Assembly (NCBI GenBank): GCA_964636205.1
Contig: CAZWPF010000089.1
Coordinates: forward strand, 1-10,926
Source of the DNA: JBEBVQ01 sp964636205
GTDB taxonomy: Bacteria; Bacteroidota; Bacteroidia; Chitinophagales; Chitinophagaceae
Direction: 5' to 3'
DNA: 10,926 nt
The translations under genes and the position numbers were made by a program. Below are positions 5,615 to 10,926 of this stretch, piece by piece. The notes below the pieces were generated by a model that saw only the letters and a program-made list of their open reading frames with translations, did not search any database and was not told where the DNA came from. Each line of letters starts with the position of its first letter. Position 1 is the first letter of the stretch.

Positions 5615-7003
5615 TTAGTTTTTTTCTTTATTTCCCTTCGGATCCAGGCTAATATTTTCATCTCCCGGTTCATAAGGTACATAGGTGATGATAAACTGGA
5701 ACATCTCATCTGTCGCCTTCATGCTTCCGTCCCGATCGCTCACTAAACGCGGCGGACTAAATGGGTTGTTCAGGTTTTGTCGGGTATTATCATATACGCC
5801 TTCAGCCACTATGGTCGCCCCCTTGGGTATTTTCACCATTTTCGGGAAAGTGTAAAAGTACTGCCAATTGAAATCCCACCTGGGTATATTAATCAGTCGG
5901 ATCGTATCGCCATTGGGCTTCAATGCATAAGCCTTAAAGCTTTTTCCCAGCAGGTGCATATGCGGGTTAATAGTGAGTATGGATATATCCTCAGGTACTG
6001 TATATCGACTAAATACTTCTTTTACCGTATTGGGTTGAATTACCAGATCCGGCTCCACAGGGGAAATGCCCAAGGTCCCCAGCTGGAACTCACGCACCGG
6101 TCGGTTTGGAGGTGTCTTCGAAAAAAACACGTTGATATAAGAGCTATCCCACACTTCTTCTCTTGTAAAACCATAATGCAAATCATTCAACAAAAAGGCT
6201 CCCTTTCTGGGCAGCTTATAACCTCCGATACCTTCTGGATATTTTAACGCAAATACACCTGGCAAGTAATTGACGACAGATTTCTGTAAAATCGGATAAC
6301 TACCATCATCATTTGGCAGTCCCAACTTTTCAAAAGCCTGAACAATCGTAGTATCACCCACCATATCAGTCGCCAATGCCCCGTCAAAAACGGAGGTTTT
6401 CTTATGGAACTCATATTTGACCATATCTCCATTCACATGATGCACCACGTTTTTAGGTCCGGCAACAAATTCGATTACTGCAGCAAAGGTGTCCTGGGGT
6501 AATTCGAAGGGCACTTTTACCAACATGAATTTGTCGGTGGAATTTGCCGGTAAGAAGGTTGGCGCTACCGGTAATCTCATATCGGGCTCACCGATCATCG
6601 AACCCTCCGGAAAATCTGGCACTGCGGGCATTTTTTCAGGGGGTCCTTCTTTAGCGCCCTGCTCTACCCATTTAGCAATCAACGCGATTTCTCGATCAGT
6701 CAGCACCCTCTGACCCAAAAACTCTGTATAATGGGGGTCTGCGGGCCAAGGTGGCATGATGCGTTCTGCTACCACAAAAGCAATACCCGGCGCATAGCGC
6801 TTGGCCGACTCATAAGTAGTTAGGGGAAAATGACCGTTTCCTCCCGGCCGATGACATACCGCACAATGCTGCATCATTATGGGTGCAATATGCTCAGTAA
6901 AAGTAACCACGGGGGGTAGCTCTTCTCCATCGCTTTTACAACCGGGGTGTGCCATCATCAGCAACCCGATGCTTAGCACCTCTAGCAGTCTCTTCTTCTT
7001 CAT
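5615..7003 (-). CDS. Cytochrome c plus PHM-like copper type II monooxygenase lipoprotein
   Basis: The product has 462 residues. The N-terminus has a basic start, a hydrophobic run and Cys22 in AHPGCKS, a loose lipobox, so it is probably a lipoprotein outside the cytoplasm. A cytochrome c domain (about 33-120) binds one heme through CAVCH (47-51), with M83 in RIMPPWPAD as the likely axial ligand. A two-lobed domain (about 140-445) resembles ascorbate-dependent copper monooxygenases such as PHM. The candidate CuH ligands are H188-H189 (VVHHVN) and H276 (NDLHYGF). The candidate CuM ligands are H348 and H350 (NPHMHLLGK) and M434 (TDEMFQF). All six ligand positions appear present, which supports an active copper enzyme fed with electrons by the heme. 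The substrate is unknown. The gene starts inside the yihY-like gene (68-nt overlap) and precedes the redoxin gene. Confidence 0.88.
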   Translation of the reverse strand: MKKKRLLEVLSIGLLMMAHPGCKSDGEELPPVVTFTEHIAPIMMQHCAVCHRPGGNGHFPLTTYESAKRYAPGIAFVVAERIMPPWPADPHYTEFLGQRVLTDREIALIAKWVEQGAKEGPPEKMPAVPDFPEGSMIGEPDMRLPVAPTFLPANSTDKFMLVKVPFELPQDTFAAVIEFVAGPKNVVHHVNGDMVKYEFHKKTSVFDGALATDMVGDTTIVQAFEKLGLPNDDGSYPILQKSVVNYLPGVFALKYPEGIGGYKLPRKGAFLLNDLHYGFTREEVWDSSYINVFFSKTPPNRPVREFQLGTLGISPVEPDLVIQPNTVKEVFSRYTVPEDISILTINPHMHLLGKSFKAYALKPNGDTIRLINIPRWDFNWQYFYTFPKMVKIPKGATIVAEGVYDNTRQNLNNPFSPPRLVSDRDGSMKATDEMFQFIITYVPYEPGDENISLDPKGNKEKN

Positions 7004-7919
7004 TTTCGTTTCGCGAAATTTTTCCTAGTAATATACTGACATTCAATTCGTAACCCAAGAGGATTATCAGGGTATTCAGCCACATCCACACCATAAATGC
7101 TATTACTGTACCCAAGGATCCATATACCTGATTATAATGAATGAAATTATTGGCCAGATAGAAAAATACAGTAGTCACAATAATGATCAGCAATGTAGCC
7201 ATCACCGATCCGGGAGATACAAATTTGAATTTATGACTTAGCGAAGGACCATAAGTATAGACCAGGGAGATGGCCATGAAAATAATCAATGCCAAAACAA
7301 CCAAACTGGTAATTCGCACAGGCAATATACCTCCGAATATCTTTTCCAGCCATACATTCAACAGGGAGGTCTGCAAAATGATTACCGCAATCGCCACTAT
7401 CACCACGCAAATCAGCATAAACGTAAGCTTGATGGCAGTCCATCTTCTGCGCAACTCAGATCTTTCTTTATAAATCGATAGACTTCGATCAAAACTTCGC
7501 ATTAAACCCATCATCCCGTTTGACGAGAAAAATAAAACCATCAGGATACCGAATGACAGTACATCGGTGCGACGGGTCGTCATGAAATCGACAATTATAT
7601 TGCTTATATCCTGATAAAGCTGCTTGCTGGAAATCACCAATTTTAGCGTAGATAAGATGGTCTCCTGAACGTTACTAATAGGCAGATAGGGAATTAATGA
7701 AAAAAGGAACAATAATGTAGGTGGAATGGCCATCATCAAATTATACGTCACCGCCGCCACCCGTTCATTGAGCTTTGTACTCCCAATTTGCTTTAAGAAG
7801 AATCTGCTGAATTGCAATAGTGATAACCCCTCGAATCCCGGAAGCACAATCCTGTCTGCTGTCCGCATCAGATTACGTACCGGTGTAAAGCTTTTAACAG
7901 CATTCCAGATTCGAGACAT
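6936..7919 (-). CDS. YihY/BrkB-family inner-membrane protein
   Basis: The product is a 327-residue polytopic membrane protein of the YihY/virulence factor BrkB family (formerly called ribonuclease BN in error), whose function is unsettled. Hydrophobic segments lie at about 61-80, 119-139, 163-183, 201-222, 236-258 and 269-292, giving six helices. Family marks include the region KLNERVAAVTYNLMMAIPP (49-67) and YGSLGTVIAFMVWMWLN (266-282) followed by LLGYELN (287-293). The C-terminal tail (300-327) is charged, with an EEEE run, and is encoded by the part that overlaps the next gene, so its sequence is constrained by two frames. The gene is first in the minus-strand block, with a 181-bp divergent gap to the DUF6600 gene. 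Confidence 0.9.
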   Translation of the reverse strand: MSRIWNAVKSFTPVRNLMRTADRIVLPGFEGLSLLQFSRFFLKQIGSTKLNERVAAVTYNLMMAIPPTLLFLFSLIPYLPISNVQETILSTLKLVISSKQLYQDISNIIVDFMTTRRTDVLSFGILMVLFFSSNGMMGLMRSFDRSLSIYKERSELRRRWTAIKLTFMLICVVIVAIAVIILQTSLLNVWLEKIFGGILPVRITSLVVLALIIFMAISLVYTYGPSLSHKFKFVSPGSVMATLLIIIVTTVFFYLANNFIHYNQVYGSLGTVIAFMVWMWLNTLIILLGYELNVSILLGKISRNENEEEETARGAKHRVADDGTPRL

Positions 7920-7972
7920 TTCTTTGACTTAAATACTGTGCAAGATTAAGCAAAATGTTCCGAAGGCCGAGG

Positions 7973-7998
7973 ATCCGATCTTACTCATTAGATCGGGT
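7973..7998. other. Hairpin in the divergent intergenic region
   Basis: CCGATC (7975-7980) and GATCGG (7991-7996) are exact complements around a 10-nt loop, and the stem extends outward by one G-T wobble and one A-T pair. It lies between the starts of the yihY-like gene (7919) and the DUF6600 gene (8101). No T-tract follows on either strand, so it is not a standard terminator. It could be a regulatory site or chance. I saw no exact TAnnTTTG promoter element in this 181-bp gap. Confidence 0.35.
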
Positions 7999-8100
7999 TG
8001 TTAACAAAATCTTTAGAATTATTTCCGAATCTGCATTAAACCATGATCCATTATTCCACTCTAATGATTAAATGAATGGTTCACCCTTAAATTATTTACA

Positions 8101-9405
8101 ATGAAAACTCCGGTAAGAATATTCGCATCAGGGATCCTTACTATCCTTCTATTATTGGGTGGTATCGGTCTACACCGATCCAATGCGCAACCCGCAGGTG
8201 GAATTTCGGTGAATCTGTTTTATCAAGAACTGGCACCATATGGTGAATGGTTGACCATGCCCGGTCATGGTCGGGTTTGGAGACCTGCTGTATCCGGAGA
8301 TTTTCGTCCTTACTATACAAACGGGTACTGGACTTTAACAGAATACGGTAACACTTGGGTTTCCGATTACGAATGGGGTTGGGCCCCGTTCCATTATGGT
8401 CGTTGGCTATATGATCCTTACTATGGTTGGGTTTGGGTTCCGGATGTACATTGGGGACCGGCTTGGGTAGTTTGGAGAAACGGTGGTGGCTATTACGGAT
8501 GGGCACCTATGGGTCCCGGTATCTCGATCAATATTTCAGTTGGTGGGGGCTACAATGCACCGCCAGACTGGTGGGTCTTTATACCACAACGTTATATTAT
8601 GCACCGGAATTTCCATCGTCATTACCACGGTCCGCGTCAGAATGTGACCATTATCAATAAGACCACCATTATCAATAATATTCATGTTCACAACGACAAT
8701 AAATACGTCTATGGTCCGCGTAAAACTGAAATCGAAAGGGCTACAGGTAAACCGGTAAGAGAGAAAACCATACAAACCCAAAACGGTCCACGTAAGACAA
8801 CTGTCCAAGGTAACAGGGTGGCCATCTACCGTCCGGATGTAACGCAACAAACAACAACTCGTCCTGCACCCGGCAATGTGCGCGAAGCAACACCTCGCAC
8901 CACCAACGGTAATACTCGTACTAATGTCGGTAACAGCACTCAGCAACGGCCCACGACTACCACACCTAGAGCGAATACTACCACTCAGCCGACCAGAAAT
9001 AGTACTGCGAGTCCGCAAAGACAGGTAAACCAGAGTCCTAAGGCTACCAATCCGCAAACGACGCCTCGGACTAGTCAGCCCGCTACCAGGTCAAATACGA
9101 CTACCAAACCGGCTACTACTCCAAGAGCAAACAGCGGAACTGCCGCTCCGACAAGCAGACCGGCTGCTACGCCACAATCGACAAACCGGCCAGCTCAGTC
9201 AACCGGCAAACAAGGGGTAACCAGCAGACCGGCAGCGACCAGGCAAGTGGCGCAACCAACCAGAAGCGCTCCTGCCGTTAACCAAAGTCGAACTAGCAGT
9301 CCGCAAATAAACCGTAGCACCCCTGCTGCTCGTCCCGCGAACAATGCCACAAGACAAACAAATAACGCAGTTAGCAACAATGCATCTACAAGAAACGCGC
9401 GCTAA
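8101..9405 (+). CDS. Secreted DUF6600 protein with low-complexity tail
   Basis: A signal peptide covers about 1-29 (cleavage near SNA-Q), so the 434-residue product is exported. Residues 36-165 form a Trp/Tyr/Gly-rich domain with repeated units such as YGEW, RVWRP, YYTNGYW, TWVSDYEWGWAPFHYGRW (85-102), YGWVWVPD and YYGWAPMGPG, the hallmark of the DUF6600 family; its function is unknown. A His-rich stretch follows, MHRNFHRHYHGP (167-178) and NIHVHNDN (193-200), which might bind metal. From about 245 to the end the chain is low-complexity, rich in Thr, Pro, Arg, Asn, Gln, Ala and Ser, with near-repeats such as SRPAATPQ and SRPAATRQ. It is probably a disordered surface or wall-associated region. 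The basic tail could bind anionic polymers (inference). A strong terminator follows. Confidence 0.85.
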   Translation: MKTPVRIFASGILTILLLLGGIGLHRSNAQPAGGISVNLFYQELAPYGEWLTMPGHGRVWRPAVSGDFRPYYTNGYWTLTEYGNTWVSDYEWGWAPFHYGRWLYDPYYGWVWVPDVHWGPAWVVWRNGGGYYGWAPMGPGISINISVGGGYNAPPDWWVFIPQRYIMHRNFHRHYHGPRQNVTIINKTTIINNIHVHNDNKYVYGPRKTEIERATGKPVREKTIQTQNGPRKTTVQGNRVAIYRPDVTQQTTTRPAPGNVREATPRTTNGNTRTNVGNSTQQRPTTTTPRANTTTQPTRNSTASPQRQVNQSPKATNPQTTPRTSQPATRSNTTTKPATTPRANSGTAAPTSRPAATPQSTNRPAQSTGKQGVTSRPAATRQVAQPTRSAPAVNQSRTSSPQINRSTPAARPANNATRQTNNAVSNNASTRNAR

Positions 9406-9423
9406 AATGGGGAATAGAAATAT

Positions 9424-9461
9424 AAAAAGGCATCAGTTCTGAATTGGACTGATGCCTTTTT
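9424..9461. terminator. Bidirectional terminator between convergent genes
   Basis: Perfect 14-bp arms AAAAAGGCATCAGT (9424-9437) and ACTGATGCCTTTTT (9448-9461) enclose a 10-nt loop. The outer A and T runs make it work on both strands. It begins 18 bp after the DUF6600 stop and ends 3 bp before the stop of the SRPBCC gene. Confidence 0.93.
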
Positions 9462-9464
9462 AAG

Positions 9465-9917
9465 TTAGGGTTGCTGCAAAAAGCTAAACGCACCTTTTCG
9501 AAGGTTAATCCCATATTCCAAATAGGCTTTCAAACATGCGAGAAAATTTGCCCAACCCTCAGTTTGCCCCCGCAACCAATCGATCGACTTCTCAGCTTGT
9601 CCACCAACTTCCTCCACAGTAACTATCGTACTTCCATCTTGCTGTGGTGCAAGCGTAATGGTCACGAAAGACTGCGGATCCCAAACAAATGATATTTTTT
9701 CCATACCGGATACTGCTGTAACTGAGACGGGACATTCGTCGGGAAATTCTGGAAAATACCAGCTAAGGGTAGCTCCTTGTTCCATCCTTCCACTCCCCCG
9801 GGCAATAAAATATTGGCTCATATTTTCAGGATCAACGATTCCTTCAAATACCGTGGCCACCGGCTTCTGAATCTGAATGGTAGCTTTAGCTGTCAATTGT
9901 TCTGAATGCTGACTCAT
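9465..9917 (-). CDS. SRPBCC/AHSA1-domain protein
   Basis: The product is a 150-residue cytoplasmic protein with the helix-grip START-like fold of the AHSA1 (Hsp90 ATPase activator homologue 1) group. The start KATIQIQKPVATVFEGIVDP (11-30) matches the family's first strand and helix. ISFVWDPQ (75-82), TIVTVEEVG (97-105), and GWANFLACLKAYLEYGINLR (121-140) match the central strands and the long C-terminal helix. Such proteins bind small hydrophobic ligands or act as stress-related accessory factors; no ligand can be named. It is 21 nt downstream of the VOC gene and very likely co-transcribed with it. SRPBCC and VOC genes are often neighbours in Bacteroidota. Confidence 0.9.
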   Translation of the reverse strand: MSQHSEQLTAKATIQIQKPVATVFEGIVDPENMSQYFIARGSGRMEQGATLSWYFPEFPDECPVSVTAVSGMEKISFVWDPQSFVTITLAPQQDGSTIVTVEEVGGQAEKSIDWLRGQTEGWANFLACLKAYLEYGINLRKGAFSFLQQP

Positions 9918-9938
9918 AATTAATCGGCTTTAAAATGA

Positions 9939-10331
9939 CTATTCCATAGAATACAATCCGAAGGGATTTCCTTCGGAATCCTCACAAATCGAACTAAAAC
10001 CAAATTGCCCCAATGAAAACTTTGAACGGATCACCTTTCCTCCCGCAGGCACTACCCTCTGCTCCTGAACACTGCAGTCCATACAGGGAAAATAGACCAT
10101 GGTATTAACGCAATTCGACTTCCCCTCCTTTGCACCCTCCATCTCTATCAATGCACCATTTACACCTTGATTTTCCGGATTGGAGAAAAAACTCATCTTA
10201 AATTGGGCAGATACGTCAGGCATTTCAGTAGCATCTTGAAAATTAGTACCGAGTACCTCCTGATAAAATTTCTTTGCCCGATCCATATTGGCTACATAAA
10301 TCTCAAACCAACAGATAATATTTTCATTCAT
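9939..10331 (-). CDS. VOC-family (glyoxalase/bleomycin-resistance fold) protein
   Basis: The 130 residues form paired beta-alpha-beta-beta-beta modules. CWFEIYVANMDRAKKFYQEV (7-26) is the classic first module, with E10 at a usual metal-ligand position. The second module has VNTMVYFPCMD (75-85), VVPAGGKVIRSK (93-104) and the end SICEDSEGNPFGLYS (114-128). The final metal-ligand Glu of true glyoxalase I is not evident in NPFGLYSME, so lactoylglutathione lyase activity is not supported. It is better called a VOC protein of unknown substrate. It is the first gene of a two-gene unit with the SRPBCC gene and has a good -7 promoter element upstream. Confidence 0.9.
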   Translation of the reverse strand: MNENIICWFEIYVANMDRAKKFYQEVLGTNFQDATEMPDVSAQFKMSFFSNPENQGVNGALIEMEGAKEGKSNCVNTMVYFPCMDCSVQEQRVVPAGGKVIRSKFSLGQFGFSSICEDSEGNPFGLYSME

Positions 10332-10383
10332 AAATAAAAGATTTTATTGTTTCTGATTACAATTCTTTAGATAACTTTTAGAT

Positions 10384-10391
10384 CAAAGCTA
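10384..10391 (-). promoter_or_regulatory. -7 promoter element for the VOC/SRPBCC unit
   Basis: The minus strand reads TAGCTTTG, an exact match to the Bacteroidota TAnnTTTG element, 52 bp upstream of the VOC start codon. No -33 TTTG stands at the usual 17-23-nt distance; the nearest is at 10427-10430, 35 nt away. The implied leader is roughly 40-50 nt. Confidence 0.4.
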
Positions 10392-10513
10392 ATGCTAATA
10401 TCACGAACATAAGGGGGCTAAAAAGTCAAACTCAGGGGGGTGTCTGCGACTTATTCCAATTTTTTTTAGAAGACTTTAATCATATCATTCTAATATATTT
10501 AGTCTTGCTTCGT

Positions 10514-10521
10514 TAGATTTG
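10514..10521 (+). promoter_or_regulatory. -7 promoter element for map
   Basis: TAGATTTG matches the Bacteroidota TAnnTTTG element exactly and ends 18 bp before the map start codon, implying a leader of only about 10-15 nt. No TTTG lies at the expected -33 distance upstream, where the sequence is AT-rich. Confidence 0.4.
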
Positions 10522-10539
10522 CCAATCAATAATTCATCG

Positions 10540-10926
10540 ATGTCCATCACCAACGAAGCAGAACTAGCCGGTATTAAAGCAGTAAGTGAACTGGTAGCAT
10601 TGACTTTAAAGGAAATGCAGGCTTTTGCCCGTCCGGGCATGTCTACCAAAACTTTAGATGATTTCGGTGCTAGTATTTTGGCTGATCATGGTGCCCGCTC
10701 CGCTCCTTATTTGAGTTACAAATTTCCCGGCTGCACCTGCATTAGCGTCAATCAGGAATTTTGTCATGGCATCCCATCCAAACGCAGGATTCTGAAAGAA
10801 GGTGATCTTGTTAATATTGATGTTTCTGCTGAACTAAATGGATTTTGGGCAGATAATGGAGGATCTTTTGTATTAGGACCCGACAAACACGGACATCAAA
10901 ATCTGGTAGATGCGTCTCGGGATATT
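10540..10926 (+). CDS. map: Methionine aminopeptidase type I, N-terminal part
   Basis: The enzyme removes the initiator methionine from new proteins in the cytoplasm and uses two divalent metal ions. The frame starts at ATG 10540 and is still open at the window edge, giving 129 of the usual 250 or so residues. The substrate-pocket histidine is H76 in EFCHGIPS. The first two metal ligands are D94 in NIDVSAELNG and D105 in WADNGGSF. The remaining ligands lie beyond the window. PGMSTKTLDDFGA (32-44) and FPGCTCISVNQ (62-72) are typical of type I enzymes. There is no N-terminal zinc-finger extension. It has a short leader behind a -7 element. Confidence 0.95.
   Translation, partial: MSITNEAELAGIKAVSELVALTLKEMQAFARPGMSTKTLDDFGASILADHGARSAPYLSYKFPGCTCISVNQEFCHGIPSKRRILKEGDLVNIDVSAELNGFWADNGGSFVLGPDKHGHQNLVDASRDI

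Noticed and set aside
8141..8506. 121-residue minus-strand open frame
   Set aside because: It lies opposite the Trp/Tyr-rich DUF6600 domain, whose plus-strand reading has a signal peptide and clear family motifs.
8536..9057. 173-residue minus-strand open frame
   Set aside because: It is antisense to the DUF6600 gene, and its open length results from the biased codons of the low-complexity tail; no family motif is visible.
10333..10348. AATAAAA/TTTTATT inverted repeat upstream of the VOC gene
   Set aside because: It consists only of A and T in an AT-rich leader, so it is likely to arise by chance.
1..10926. CRISPR array, insertion sequence, phage or integrase genes
   Set aside because: No regularly spaced direct repeats, transposase or integrase motifs, or paired element ends were seen in the window.

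Overview
The window looks like chromosomal DNA of a Bacteroidota bacterium, most likely Chitinophagaceae or a close relative. This rests on the protein families (a roughly 355-residue branched-chain aminotransferase, a DUF6600 wall-like protein, a GIRSTG-type tryptophanyl-tRNA synthetase), on starts without clear Shine-Dalgarno sequences, and on several exact matches to the Bacteroidota -7 promoter element TAnnTTTG. The placement is an inference from sequence style; no database was searched.

Layout, left to right. The 3' end of a family-2 glycosyltransferase (1-194) is followed by about 500 bp of AT-rich DNA holding what may be a decayed LytTR DNA-binding domain (431-601). A small conserved protein with a possible HolD/psi-like layout (692-1159, minus) is divergent from the branched-chain aminotransferase ilvE (1265-2332, plus). 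A perfect 16-bp palindrome lies between them. After the ilvE terminator come a RelE/ParE-type toxin lacking its N-terminal half (2410-2565) and its intact antitoxin (2566-2745), with a recognisable promoter. A GC-rich cluster of hairpins (2851-3120) follows.

Five genes on the minus strand run from 7919 down to 3122: a YihY/BrkB membrane protein, a lipoprotein combining cytochrome c with a PHM-like copper monooxygenase, a periplasmic thioredoxin-like redoxin, trpS, and a deoxynucleoside kinase. The first two overlap by 68 nt. The redoxin and the cytochrome/copper protein probably work together outside the cytoplasm. Divergent from this block is a secreted DUF6600 protein with a long low-complexity tail (8101-9405). 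A strong hairpin terminator separates it from a two-gene minus-strand unit encoding an SRPBCC/AHSA1 protein and a VOC protein. The window ends inside map (type I methionine aminopeptidase, plus strand).

Most of the window is ordinary core and accessory chromosome. I found no clear undescribed defence or mobile system. The most interesting items are the broken toxin-antitoxin pair, the hairpin cluster, the redoxin plus cytochrome/copper-monooxygenase pair, the psi-like candidate, and the operator-like palindrome upstream of ilvE.
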